This document shows, piece after piece, positions 47,501 to 58,915 of a stretch of DNA of 64,000 nt. Made by a program: the position numbers and the translations under genes. Under the pieces are notes generated by a model, which was given only the letters and a program-made list of their open reading frames with translations, ran no database searches and had not been told where the DNA came from. Origin of the DNA: Byssothecium circinans (Eukaryota > Ascomycota > Dothideomycetes > Pleosporales > Massarinaceae); NCBI GenBank assembly GCA_010015675.1, contig ML977023.1:242100-306099 (forward strand), written 5' to 3'. The stretch's first letter is position 1. Every line of letters starts with the position of its first letter.

Positions 47501-49124
47501 GCGAGGTCATGCCCCAGAGCTAGTTCTAGAAGTTGCCAAGACTCGCCGCCATCTTCAACCCAAGGCTTCCGATGAGTCTTTGAAGGGGATCCAGGCAATT
47601 GCCCGTTCTCTCGTCACTAACCTGCAATACAGGGCAGATGCGGGGGATAGTCGAGCTGCGACTGAGGTTGCACTTATGGAGAAGCTGCTCAGTCAGATCC
47701 AAGCGATTACGACCGAGCAGGAAAAGATAGTTAAAGATTTAGAGAAAGAGCAGGACATCTTTCGCGCCACCATGAATGCGCGTTTAGAGTTCTATCGTCA
47801 GTTGCAAGTTATCTCAGACACTGTCGCTCCTTGGAAAGAAGAACTGAATGAGACCTTCGACTACATGGAGTATGGAAAGCTGAAGCGCGACCAAGAGGCG
47901 AAAGAGAAGGATTTGGCGGGACTCAAGACGAAACATGCATATCTCACCAATCTGCGGCGTGAGGGTCAACAGCAGGGCCTGAAGCACGAATGCATCATCT
48001 GCCAGGATGACTTCGAAATCGGTGTGCTGACGTCCTGTGGGCACAAGTACTGCAAAGAGTGCATTCAGCAATGGTGGCACGAACATCGCAACTGTCCTCT
48101 CTGCAAACAGAAGCTGAAGGCTCGCGACTTCAAGAACATTAGCTTCAAGCCGACCATGATTACGGCAGCGGAAGAGACTGCAACCCCGTCGCAACCAAAT
48201 AGCCCTTCTTCTGCCACGACATCCATCTACTCTGACGTTAGTGACAATACAATGAAGGAGATCAAAATGATTGACCTCGACGGTTCCTACGGCGGCAAAG
48301 TCGACATGATTGCCCGCCACCTCCTCCAGATCCGCAACACCCACCGCGGCGCCAAAACCATCATCTTCTCCCAATTCCGTGACTTCCTCGACGTCCTCCG
48401 CAACGCGTTTAAAAAATGGAAGATTGGCGTCACCAGTATCCGCGACAAGAACGGAATCCAGCAATTCCGCAATGACCCCGCAATCGAATGCTTTCTTCTC
48501 GACGCAAAGTCCGACTCCTCGGGCCTCAATCTGGTCAATGCTACCTTTGTCTTCCTCTGCGAACCGCTCATTAACCCGGCAATTGAGCTCCAGGCTATTG
48601 CCCGTGTTCACCGTATCGGTCAACTGAATGATACGACCGTGTTCATGTACCTCATCAGCGACACGGTCGAGCGGGCTATTTACGATATCTCCGTGTCGCG
48701 CCGTCTGGAACATATGGGTCGTAATTCCGTCTCCACCTCTACCGCCGTCTCGCGAGCCGCGACTCCACTCCTACAGGAAACCACGATTGATAAGGCGAAC
48801 TCGAAGGAATTGGAGGCTGTATCGCTTAAGCAGTTGCTGAGGAAGAGGGGTGATGGCGAGGTTGTGGGAAAGCATGATTTGTGGAGGTGTTTGTTCGGTG
48901 GGAAGAAGGGGAAGGATGGTGGAGGTGGAGAGAGTAGTAGTAGAGGTGGTGGTGGTGCGGCGAAGTGCAAGGCGAGTGTTGAGTTGGTCAGGGATGTTGA
49001 TGAGCAGATTCAGAGGGAGGTGGAGAGGTTCGCTAGGGCGGAGGCGGCGGAGGGGAGGGCGGAGGCTGCTCTGGCGGAGAGGCCAGTGAGGCAGGGTGAG
49101 GACGGTGGTGTGATGGAGGGTTGA
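44533..49124 (+). CDS. SNF2-family ATPase with RING finger (Irc20/SHPRH-like)
   Basis: Two exons (44533-44790, 44844-49124) give 1512 residues. The SNF2 N-lobe has YPFQKRAVNWLLRREG (about 280), Walker A in EEMGLGKTVELI (about 349) and the Walker B box DEAQ (about 488). A long helical insertion (about 640-1110) separates the lobes. A C3HC4 RING lies at about 1136-1176: CIICQDDFEIGVLTSCGHKY through CPLC. The C-lobe has KTIIFSQFRDFLDVL (about 1257) and QAIARVHRIGQ (about 1341). The order SNF2, RING, helicase-C with a large insertion is that of yeast Irc20 and human SHPRH, nuclear DNA translocases with ubiquitin or SUMO-linked ligase activity in repair. The C-terminal 100 residues are Gly/Ser- and then Glu/Ala-rich. 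Confidence 0.92.
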
Positions 49125-49629
49125 AGAGCGGGGTCGCGGGGATTTTAGAGCTGCTGGTACATGGTGCCGAGTATGAGCGTAGTGGAGCTGGGATCATGAA
49201 TAACGGATAGGTGATGGAGCATGATTTCATGGCATTTAAAATTTGGTTCTACACGAAAGGTACACCCACCCATGAATTGGGGAGGAAACCCTAGGCAAGT
49301 GTTGAGTATAGCTTGCTTACGAAACATGAATATGATCTACGTTGAAATGATGTCTTGGTTTCCGGAACCGCCTGTGTTGCGTCCTCTTGGGAAGATTCTT
49401 ACGCGGCTTTTACGATGTTGTGGTTCTTTTAAGCTGAAGTAAGCAAGAGGTGAAGACATGCCGAGGGACACTAATTCGACGCCAAAACCATTACACACTC
49501 ACTGTCATCTTATGTACAAAACGCAGGTAAATATCTTTAAATACACCGCACATTATCATTCACGCGTGCAAGTTTCCTAACCCACTACCGCATGGACGAC
49601 CTTCCGAAGCAGTTAAGGCCGCGATTCGT
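49125..49629. other. convergent 3' region
   Basis: The region between two convergent genes. No gene or repeat recognised. Confidence 0.45.
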
Positions 49630-50477
49630 TCAATAAAAATACATGGCGCCCATAACGACAAAGCCGAATATGCCCGCAGTAGTACCCGAGACTTGAAGGC
49701 CAGCGGCACCGTTGGTGGTCTGCTGCGGTGGTGGCTATGGATGGTCAATTACTGTGTAGGCTTTTAGTGTTAAAAACGGTGTACGTACGGGAATGGGGCT
49801 GGTAGTCAGATTTCCGCTTGGTGAGGGACCTAGAGATGGTGTAAGAGTTAGTTAACATGATGCAGAATCCTTGGCATGAGACGGCTCTAGAGCTTGATGT
49901 GAGGACTATAAGGGTAGTGGTAGAAGAGGCAGCGAGAGAAGCAGAGCAAACGCACTAGAGGTTGCAGCAGAGGTCGGAGTAGAAGATACCACGGACGACG
50001 ACGCGACGGAAGTAGCAGGCGATGAAGCCGCAGACGAAACCGAAGAGCTCGACGATCCACTAGACGCTGGTTTCGCATCAGGAACATCTGGCTGTTTTCC
50101 ACTGAGCGGCGTTGTGCTCAGCCCGCACTTGCTGCCGACAGGAGTCAGGGTTCTCCCATAGATCCTCCAGATATTAAAGTTGTCGGGGCCGGCGCATTGG
50201 AGACAGTTGGCGTAGCCGGATTTGAAGGCCTCGTTCGAACAGACATTGGCGTCGGATTTGGAGATTGTGATGGCAGTGCCTGATGGGAGAGTCAGTGAAC
50301 GTGAATGGCGGGGGAATGTGGGAAGCGGGATGACGTACCGCAGTTGTTGTGGCAGTTGTATGCTGGTGAACCGGGCTCTTGACGCTTTAAGAGATTGAAG
50401 AAGGCCTCATGCTCGCTCATAGAGGAGGCACTGGCGGCAGCGAGGAAGCTCGCGAATATCACGGTAGAAGCCTTCAT
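49630..50477 (-). CDS. GPI-anchored Cys-rich surface protein (hypothetical)
   Basis: Four exons (50477-50339, 50279-49956, 49829-49789, 49734-49630) give 202 residues with all phases agreeing. A signal peptide (MKASTVIFASFLAAASAS) is followed by a compact domain with six cysteines (NCHNNC, VCSNEAFKSGYANCLQC, SKCGL) containing NIWRIYGRTLTP. A Ser/Thr/Ala-rich stalk of about 70 residues follows, then a hydrophobic tail (AGIFGFVVMGAMYFY) after TTNGAAG, a typical GPI-attachment signal. If exon 2 is read through its GTGCGT donor, a shorter form ending in a Leu/Pro-rich tail is possible, so alternative 3' ends may exist. It is divergent from the BIM1-like gene. Function unknown; cell-wall location inferred. 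Confidence 0.7.
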
Positions 50478-51319
50478 TTTGAAGGTAATGGTACCGAAAC
50501 GAATGTAATGTTTTAATGTAATTGCCAAAGCGAACTTATGTAAGCATGCAGTCAGGTACCAAGGGAGGAATTTTGACGAGTTTGTCAAGTAGGACTTGGG
50601 AGCTCACATGCAACCAGGCGGAACCATACAGGGTCTTAAAGGGCAACGAGCTTAGGTACCAGCCTCCGCAACCCAGCCGGCCAACGACTCCGCAAGTCTG
50701 CCAAGCGACCTCTAGTACATTATTATTGTACATTGTACCACGAACGCTTGATCGACTCCGCACAAGTGGTCTGAGAACAGCCGACATCACGCCGGCCGTG
50801 AATCGGAGATTGAAATTTTCTTATCAGATTGATTGATTAGATGGCCAGAATCAGTGAATGGCGTGGTCGTCTGATCTGCCTCCCTACCGTTGATTGGTGC
50901 GAAAGCGAAGATTTGCTCGGCGCTGGCTTGGATGCAGGACTAGCGCCATCAGATAACTTGATAGTGCGCCCGAAGCCCGAGCACATGTTTGTGGAGCGTG
51001 GTTCTGGGCCGTGGGGGGCAGGTTTGATTGGGTAGACGGTGTTGGTGAGAGAGTACGAGGGGAGAAGAGGGGGAATTCAATACTTGAGCCCTTGGCAATG
51101 CAGCTCAAAAAGGATGACTTGGTTGGATGACTTGGTTGGTTGGGCAGACTTAGCCCGCAGGGGCGACGGTTGGGGTATATCTGCGGATACCTATGCGGCG
51201 GATGCTGCAGTGGGACGTTTGCCCGAAGACCTGCTGTGTTGGTTGATCTAAAGAACCCACCTTGACTGCGTTGTGGTGCCGAACGACGTCGAACCCGACC
51301 CCCTCTGCTCATTCTCATC
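50478..51319. promoter_or_regulatory. divergent promoter, GPI protein / BIM1-like gene
   Basis: The 842 bp between two divergent surface-protein genes contains no supported gene. It holds a single copper-type element, listed separately. Confidence 0.45.
50912..50918 (+). promoter_or_regulatory. candidate copper-responsive element TTTGCTC
   Basis: TTTGCTC is the core bound by Mac1/Cuf1-type copper regulators. It occurs about 400 bp upstream of the BIM1-like ATG. BIM1 in Cryptococcus is induced by copper starvation through Cuf1. By chance such a heptamer would be expected about 0.1 times on both strands of this interval. Confidence 0.35.
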
Positions 51320-52249
51320 ATGCAGGTAACACGTCTTTTTCAGCTTCTTCTGGTACCTTTTGCACTCGTGGTCGCTCAGCATGGAAAAGGTGAAGAGGGA
51401 ACCTCCATGGGCCCTGTAGCATTCCTCTGGCCAGCAGATCGACCGTGGACTGCAAAAGATGACAATACTGGGCCTTGTGGAAGCCCTGCTGGCCCTTCTA
51501 ATCGCACGGAGTACCCTCTCTCGCAAGGATCGGTGGCACTCACCATAGCTGATGACGCTTGGAATGTTGCGCTTCGCCTTGCTGTGGAGAATGGTAAGCT
51601 CGTTATTGTGGGGGCAGGTTCTGTGGGACTGACGAGCAATGCAAACAGATCCCAGGAACCAAAGCGCATTCCGAGAACAGGTCATGAACAACGTGTCGGA
51701 TGTAGATCCAGGCCACCAGTGCTACAAGCTGGATCTGCTTGAGAATATCGTAGCGGGAACGAACGCGACGATCCAACTGGAGTATTGGGGAGAGTTTGAA
51801 GGCGAGAATAACGGCAGGAATCAGTCGTTCTTTGCTTGTGCGGACGTCGTACGTTTCCACCCCATCCTCAGTCACTCTTACTTTACTACATTAACACACA
51901 TCGACTTCAGACCTTCGTGGAAACCAAGAACTTCAACAAACAAGTTCCTTGCTTCAATGTGACGAGCGATGAGTTCGATGCTCCGACCCCGACTGCCTCG
52001 TCCGGCGCCGCTGCTACTTCAGCGTCCTCTTTCCAGTCTTCGTCGCCGAGTGGAGGTGGAGGTCTATCTGGAGGTGCCAAAGCAGGTATTGCAGTTGGTT
52101 CTATTATCGGTGGTTTGGCACTGATTGGGGCGATTGGGTTCTTTCTTTGGAGGAGGGGGAAGGCAACTGGCCTGAAGGGCAAGGATTCATACGAGTTGAG
52201 GGCTAAGAACTTATCGGGAGAGGAAGGAGCGTCGACAACATCGAGGTGA
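51320..52249 (+). CDS. BIM1-like (X325) copper-protein family, membrane-anchored
   Basis: Three exons (51320-51593, 51649-51848, 51911-52249) give 270 residues. A signal peptide (MQVTRLFQLLLVPFALVVAQ) is followed by His at position 21 (HGKG); in this LPMO-like family a histidine at the mature N-terminus binds Cu. The domain (about 21-175) has GPVAFLWPADRPW, NTGPCGS, ALRLAVENDP and the disulfide-type HQCYKLDL and FFACADV. A Ser/Gly linker follows, then a membrane helix (AKAGIAVGSIIGGLALIGAI) with a short basic cytosolic tail, so this member is probably a transmembrane rather than a GPI protein. Bim1 helps copper uptake under limitation; family members lack oxidative polysaccharide cleavage. 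A second Cu ligand cannot be assigned with certainty. Confidence 0.78.
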
Positions 52250-53511
52250 ACGAAGGTAGAGTATTACTTATAGGGAAGCAAATACTGGACGCATGTTTAA
52301 TGAATGATGAGGGGGAAATGATTTGATAACGAAGAAGAGAAGCGACCCGTTGGGCTCTGACGATCCGAAACACATCCGCAAAGAAGACCGTACAGCTTTC
52401 GCACTCCATAGAGCACTCGCACGCCCATACTTAGGTACCGAATTTAAATTTCGAGCGTTTCTAGACTTGAAGGCCTCATCCTTCTGGTCTTTGTACGATA
52501 ACTTGCGCGACGTGAGCAACAATTTTAGAATTAAAAAGCTTCACACTATGATTTTATGAAGTCAGGTAACCTTGAGTTTATGGTGTTCTTCGATTGTCTC
52601 AAAATCCAGCCAAGGGGCTAAGCTCAACTGCTTCAGTGATATGAGCAAGAGCCGTCTCAGCCACTCTATCGTCTATTCTTTTCGTGAACGAGGCCCATGC
52701 CTGAGTTTCAAGCCTATGTGCCTTACTATGGGTTGGCTCAGCTAACATGAATGTGTCGGTCTGCGCCCTCAACCTAAAGTCGAGATCTCGTAGCTCGATT
52801 TCTTCTACGTGAGACGAGTTTGACAGATTTTCGTCGCGGATCTGCGAACTTCGCCTGCGGAATATGTAGGCGAGAATTTTCGTGAAGATGTTCATTGACT
52901 CAATGAAGGTTTTCAGTTGAGGTTATGCACTTCTAGTAGTCTGTAGGGAACTTATGTGATGAGGCGTTTTGGTGCACAATGGAAGGGTATAGTCCCTTTG
53001 ACCTTATTCCTACTTCCTTCACAATGGATATCGGGCAATATTCTAGAGCTTTTATATCTTTTTGAGTCCCGCTTTAAGGACTCCTTGCCACATGAGTACT
53101 AGTGGTGATGATTGCTCCTTCTTGATAAGGACTCCTTGCAAATTTCGTCGGAGATGTGTATACAACTAAATTTTCTTTCCAGCAATAGTTACTATATGCT
53201 GATGGAAGCTTGCTGGAGATGATGAAAACGAAGGAAGGACTGGCGCGCATGGACTTTAATAGGGGCTAGAAAGCCATCAAAAATACGGACGGAGTAAATA
53301 TTTCTGTCTTTGATATCGCACGATCATGTGGAAATTTGGTTTCAGAACGAGTCATTTTGTCGCGGAATAATCAAAGATTAGCAACCAGTTTGACGGAATT
53401 GAATACACTAACTACAAATAAACTCGATATTCTATTCTTTAGCCAACCGTTTCTCGCCATCCGTCCCGCGTCTTGCCCTTTCTCCCATCACCTCGGCCTG
53501 TGAACATGCAC
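52250..53511. other. AT-rich intergenic region with one doubtful small frame
   Basis: Apart from the 98-codon minus frame at 52599-52895, nothing gene-like is seen. Confidence 0.4.
52599..52895 (-). CDS. possible small hypothetical protein, 98 aa
   Basis: A complete ATG-to-stop frame with protein-like composition: a basic N-terminus (MNIFTKILAYIFRRRSSQIR), then a charged central part (VEEIELRDLDFRLRAQTD) and a helical C-terminus. There is no homology cue, signal peptide or intron. It stands alone in an AT-rich gene-poor stretch, which favours either a small lineage-specific gene or chance. Confidence 0.3.
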   Translation of the reverse strand: MNIFTKILAYIFRRRSSQIRDENLSNSSHVEEIELRDLDFRLRAQTDTFMLAEPTHSKAHRLETQAWASFTKRIDDRVAETALAHITEAVELSPLAGF

Positions 53512-54034
53512 TTAGGCCTTGTCCGGAACCGCAGTGATAGTCTTAGGCGTAATAACAAAGTCAAAAGGCTCCTTGTCAATGCCCGTATGCTGGACAGTCT
53601 GGTTGCCAGTAAGCGTGTACGCGATGTTATCCCTACGACTTTATTAGCACTTGCAAACCCTTCCCACCCCTTCCAGAAAATACTCACTTGCGCCAGCTCA
53701 ACTTAACGAATACGTTAGCGCCGACGTCCCTGCCCAAGTTCTCTTCCTTCGTCTCCACGTTACCAGGAACGTCGATACCGATGGTGGAGCAAGGCTTGAA
53801 AGGATCGACGGAAGATCCTCCGCAGCCGGTGGCGGTGAAGGATGGCTCGCCGGAGGGACCTTCGGTGGCAGAGACGTTGAAACCGTAGTAGCAGGTCGCG
53901 GCGGTACATACGCTGCTGAAGCGCGATACGCTGAAGACGTAAGGAGTGGCGTCTTTGGTGAGAGCGTTGTCTGGGGTCGGGGCCGCAAAAGCCGTGGCGG
54001 CGACGAGGTTGAGGATGGTGGACTTAGCGAACAT
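53512..54034 (-). CDS. small secreted protein (hypothetical, effector-like)
   Basis: Two exons (54034-53688, 53632-53512) with a 55 bp intron give 155 residues. A signal peptide (MFAKSTILNLVAATAFA) precedes a domain with four cysteines (SSVCTAATCYYGFNVSA, TGCGG, KPCSTI), likely two disulfides, in a beta-rich sequence (VTNVFVKLSW-type strands). The C-terminal exon encodes NIAYTLTGNQTVQHTGID and ends TAVPDKA. Size and layout suit the small secreted proteins of plant-associated fungi. No named family is recognised, and an effector role is inference only. It lies beside a gene-poor AT-rich region. Confidence 0.7.
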
Positions 54035-56339
54035 CTTGGAGGTGTTGGTAGTGCAAACAATAGAAGGATTTGGGGGGAATTTTGATTGTAGTATGTGGAT
54101 AGTGAGGCGATGATGTCTTGTGGAAGATGTTGTGATCCTTCTTTCGCGTCCTCTTCCTTCGTCTTTATACTCATGGCTATCGGAATTTTAACCTGACCTA
54201 TTTTTAATCGCATTCGTCACCTGTCTCATGACGCCTGATCAATACTCAATCTGGATATCCTCAGTTCAGTAGGTGAAGCATAAGCACTCTGGCACCGCGC
54301 CACTGCATGTAACATCGTATGCCCCATTGAGCCACCGCTTCTCCTCACTAGAGCCCTAACGATCTAAAGTGTTACATTATGACCGTAGTACATTGCCCTT
54401 CGAATTAGTCAGAAGCTTGTTACCAATGTTGTTTTCATTTTGATGGAAACAATAGTGTTGGCGCTGGCGTCAGCACGGTAGCGCCACAACCGTCCGCTGG
54501 CGTTCCGGGGTTTCTAAACGTTATTAAGAGCCGCATTCGGGGATGCATGAAAGACGATCAATAAATTCGCATGCTTACTGAGCAGGCTGATGTTTGACGG
54601 GAGATGCTGTGCGCGACTCTGCCTCAGTGAGAGATCTTGATGCTTAATAAATGTTTCAAGCGTTTTTTCTAACCTGGTTTTTGCTGTTCTCTTTAAGGAT
54701 GTTTGCATTATCTTCAATATAATTGAGCGCAACTTTACCATCGAAGTTTCCTAACTCGGAAAAATGAGCGATGGATTTACAGTATCATATTGGATGCTTA
54801 ACTACAAAAGCTTGCGCATTTCTGTGGTATCCAGATCATGACCAACCAAGGCTCGACGATCTGCTCACAAAGAAGAATTCCATATATGAGGATCGCCAGA
54901 AGGTGATAGGCAGATAATACACGCGTCAATTGCAGTCTTCCTATTCCTTGTTGTTTGACGTCATTACCACCATTCGCTTAGGTACCAAGTGTTACCTTCC
55001 CACCAAAGTCGCCAGTCTCGCCTCGTTTGACTCTCAGGACAGCTTTAGTAACTCCGCTAACTCGTAGTTCCTATTTGGTCCTAATGTGTACTCCAGGTAG
55101 GCTTTGAAAGCCCAGAGATCTTAATTAGCGCGGTTTTGTAGACCGAAAGATATATCAATGTCGTAGAGTCCTCATTAAATCCCAGGGGAAGGAGCTCTTA
55201 CACAGACATACCATGTTTGATCGTATAATCACCGTTAAAGCAAACAAATATAGAAATTTTTCATAGATGGCAGCGCAACGTGGAAAGCAAAAAAAAAAAA
55301 GAATTTCTCTACACTCTTACTTAGGCAGAGCGCTCACCAAACAATACTTTCTTAAACTAGATCAGAATTTCCGTCCAGCCAAACGTAAATAGATGAAACT
55401 CATCCAAAAGTTCTCATCAAAGAGAAGTTCCCCGTTTTACAAGTTGTTTGAACCTTCGTTGCAGCCGATCTTGCGTTTATCGAACGACCAGATCTTATTG
55501 ATTTGACCTTTGTGCCTCTTGGTACGTTGCTATAGCCGTGGAGGGCAACCTTACGTTTGATTTACCGTGGCTAAGCTTTCCGTTTGACATCTCCAAATCC
55601 TTATATGGTCCGCCACTACCATCGTGCTCGTTGGAATGCGTTGCTGGCTCTCTAGACGTGTTCTTGGCCGTAGAATACTGGAAAATGAATTGGAGATAGA
55701 CTTTGCCAACTGCAGTCTCGTGGTCGAGCGCAGTGGCAGAACGCAGCCCATCATTATAACTGAAGCTTGCTCAAGGCAGGACTAAAGTATTGCTAGCGTG
55801 GCGTCGTATTGAACATCTGTAGCCCTAAGGCGCGTCTTAATTAAGTGCGAGTTGTAAAGCATGCGAGATGCATGTAGCAATGGGGACTCGTACGTTCCAT
55901 TGCTTACTTGATTAATTTCGCTTGCAGCACTGGGGTACCGTACTGTTCGCCCCGCACAGGATAAGTATTTGGAGAAGTTAACAAGACTGCGCTGAGCATC
56001 CGCCTGCGCATAGTAATATAAAGATGATGTCTTATAAGCCAATCAAAAATAAGGGCGAGTAAAACCCGACCCCGACATGATGGTTTGACCGTTGGATATC
56101 AGGGTGATGAAAATTAATGCCGACAGCACCGCATACATGTAAACATCGTTACAACAGGGCCTGCTCTAAGGACTCATGATTCCGAAGGCGAAGAAATTTT
56201 GGAGACCGAAGAACCGCATGCCAGTGCTTCTCTAAACGAATGATAATCTCAGAAAAGTCGTTCTAATGTGACATGTACCAAAGCCGTATATATATAAAAA
56301 ACGTAGCAGACCATGCAACAACAAGTGTAAGACACAATT
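54035..56339. other. gene-poor AT-rich region
   Basis: No supported gene in 2.3 kb. Minus-strand frames at 56042-55782 (AYKTSSLYYYAQADAQRSLV) and about 55740-55500 (ATALDHETAVGKVYLQFIF) read like protein fragments but could not be joined into a model. They may be relics of one gene. A poly-A tract lies near 55290. No inverted repeats or transposase remnants were noticed. Confidence 0.4.
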
Positions 56340-58011
56340 TTAGGCCTCGAGCAGAGTGAGATGAGCCATTAAGTTACAACCAGCCTTGGTGCCGATCCCG
56401 AAATTGTCTTTCTCGAATTCAAAGTCACTGGCCGTAGCATCCTCGATCGTGAAAGTAAAATTCTGGACAAGGGAAGCGAGAAGCATGTACATCTCGGCCC
56501 AGGCTAGGCTATGTGGTGGTTTTAACTGTCAGTAAAAATATAACAGAACGAGCAATAGATCCTTCCAGGCCTTTGAAGAATGAGCAGGAAAGGATAAGTA
56601 GTACTCGCTGCATGCCAAGGCATATCCTCGTTCCTCGCGAGAAGGGGGCAAAGTGGGATGGGGCTCCTCGGGATGTTGAATTTATCCATCGATCTGGTTT
56701 GAAGCTCATGGGATCAGGATACAACTCCTCGTTTGTGTGCATCAGCAAAGTCGTCATCCCAACTGGTGTGCCGGCAGGAATGCGCCAGTCGCCGTAGAAG
56801 AGATCCTTATCCGTGATACGCGCTGCTCGTGAAGCAACTGCAGGACTCAGGCGCATGCCCTCAGTTAATGTAGCTGTGAGGTAGGGTAGTTGTTCCAGGC
56901 GCATCCATGTCGGCGGACAATTCTGACTAGAGACTGAAGCGATCTCTGTCCGCAGTCGTTGAAGAATTTCGCCATTGCTATAAACATGGTAGAGGATCAG
57001 TCTTAGAGTGTTGGCTGTAGTTTCAAAACCCGCACCGGTCACGGTAGCTACTTCTTCGAAAACACGGTCGAAGGATTTTTCGGTAGATGGAAGGTCGGAA
57101 TGAACAATGGCATAAACTATAGTCTTCTGGGAATCGCTATTTCGAGAAGACGCTGCAACGGACAGGGTATCTCTCGTGTCTTGCTCAGATTGCTCGAGAT
57201 ATCGGAGGAAGGACTTCGTCCCTTCATCGGCCAACTTCATTGCCCAACCAATGGGTATCGCCCTCATTGTAGGACCGAACCAACGTATGTGCTTTGTCGT
57301 GCGCCAGAAGACCCCAGCACCCTGAGATGCGATGGATAGTCCATAGCCAAAGTCTTCCAAATCGAGCTCATTGTACGCTTTGCCAACAATAAATTCATTT
57401 GCATTGTCTCGGGTGAAGGCACTGATAGCTGCCCCGAGATTGAAGGTGGTTCCACGAAGCTTCGAGATACGCTGGCTGAGCTTGTTGACGTTTGTGCGTA
57501 ATAGATGCTCCCGAGCAACGACACTTGGTTTGGAGAAGAACGGGGCGATGGCCCGGCGACGGGCCTTATGGGCATCGTGGTCGGAGCCAAAGATGGTGGA
57601 CTTTTTGGCACCGAAAGCGTCATATGTCCATGAATACTTGTGCCAACGCCCATCCGTGCGATAGAGCGTCCCGAAAAACGATGGGTCGATGATATGCAAT
57701 TCGTACGGGCTAATACGGATAATGGGGCCTGTTGAAGGTTAATACCATAGGAATTGGAAGCTTTTGGCTGCGAAACACCACAATGTAGCGAGAAAAACCG
57801 TACCATATACCTTGTGTAATTCTGCAATCTTTGCAGTGTATTGTCCGCCTAGAACAACGTCGTAGTAGCCCTCATACCAGCGAGAGATGGCTGCCAATCT
57901 AGGACCGGGAAAGCGAGCCAGAGGGTGAAGGAACAAGCGGTAGAAGATAAGAGTTTCGTAGTAAGCAACTGCCGCTCCAAATAGCATATACCAACTGATA
58001 GCAGACTCCAT
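56340..58011 (-). CDS. cytochrome P450 monooxygenase
   Basis: Three exons (58011-57804, 57728-56605, 56525-56340) give 505 residues. An N-terminal membrane anchor (AISWYMLFGAAVAYYETLIF) is followed by the Pro-rich hinge HPLARFPGPRL. The I-helix motif is GAGFETTANT, the K-helix ExxR is TEGMRLSP, PDRW sits before the heme loop, and the heme-binding Cys is in FSRGTRICLGMQ. The last join (MQR to LKPPHSLAWAEMY) is in phase. Such class II P450s oxidise small hydrophobic molecules at the ER with NADPH-P450 reductase. The arrangement resembles trichodiene oxygenase-type families, but the substrate is not predictable. Its neighbours, a serine hydrolase and an O-methyltransferase, suggest secondary metabolism. 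Confidence 0.92.
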
Positions 58012-58339
58012 GTTTGCTTCTCAATGTAAGCAAGCAACGTGCGGGAGCTTTAGAAGGATAAAAGACGGATGCTGAAGTTGAACAATACTTCGAACTCGGT
58101 GCCTGAAGGCCAAGGGCATGTCGGTTGCCGGGATAGGAGGAGCGAGGTCTGCAGGGATGTTGCGCCCTCTACTGCGTCTTACCAACTTACAAGGGGCAAC
58201 AGCCAATAAAGTTAAGGATCTAGCAATGGCTCGTCTTGAGATTTAAAGACATTTCTTTATAGGGAATAGCTGACGTCGACTTTTTCATGCCTCCTACCAC
58301 TTAACGAATTTCGCCAATGAACACCAACTAAAGAACAGT
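58012..58339. other. promoter of the P450 / 3' end of the DUF924 gene
   Basis: About 330 bp without a gene. Confidence 0.45.
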
Positions 58340-58915
58340 TCATAGGCTAGCTACATGCTCCCTCAAGAATTTCTCCTCTGCTTCGGTATTCTTCCGTCCC
58401 AGGAGGGCATTTCTGGTCGGGAATCGTCCAAACCGCTCCAACTGACGCATGTGTCTCTTTGATGCCGCAATTCCCATGTCAACCCACTTGTTTTCCTCTT
58501 CGCCAACACATCTCGGCTTTAGGGCCTCAAAAAGGTAGCGCGACGCGATCACCGAGATCAGACTCTCCTGTTGCATCAACGGCATGTAGAAGGCCGATGC
58601 TTGGATAACAGTAACGTGCCTGTCGAATTCCCTGGCAATGGCCTTCGTAGCCGTCTCGCACGCCTTTGTATCACTGCTGAAAGCCTCCGGCGAGCCCCGA
58701 AAGATATTTCGTGAAAATTGGTCCAGCAAAGCGACCAGAGCGAGACTTCCTTCTGGCTCGGCAGTCCAATCGTCCAGCTCGTTAGCGCGAGCCTGGAAGA
58801 CGAGATCGCCGAACTCAGATTTCATCTGAGCGTCAAGTCCTTCAGGAGCAATTATCCATTCGATTGGGGGACGGTTGAACCAGAAGCCGATGACGCGCTT
58901 GACTTCCTTGTCCAT
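58340..58915 (-). CDS. DUF924 family protein
   Basis: A single exon of 191 residues, typical length. The family pattern is complete: IGFWFNRPPIEW near the start, LVALLDQFSRNIFRGSPEAF with the AxxxxLDQFxRNxxR core (about 60-80), then SAFYMPLMQQE, and RFGRFPTRNALLGRKNTEAE towards the end. DUF924 proteins are all-helical (TPR-like) and soluble, found in bacteria and fungi, with no established function. Its place between a P450 and a serine hydrolase may be incidental. Confidence 0.88.
   Translation of the reverse strand: MDKEVKRVIGFWFNRPPIEWIIAPEGLDAQMKSEFGDLVFQARANELDDWTAEPEGSLALVALLDQFSRNIFRGSPEAFSSDTKACETATKAIAREFDRHVTVIQASAFYMPLMQQESLISVIASRYLFEALKPRCVGEEENKWVDMGIAASKRHMRQLERFGRFPTRNALLGRKNTEAEEKFLREHVASL

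Noticed and set aside
47814..48713. 299-codon minus frame inside the SNF2/RING gene
   Set aside because: Exact antisense of the RING and helicase-C coding sequence; a codon-bias shadow.
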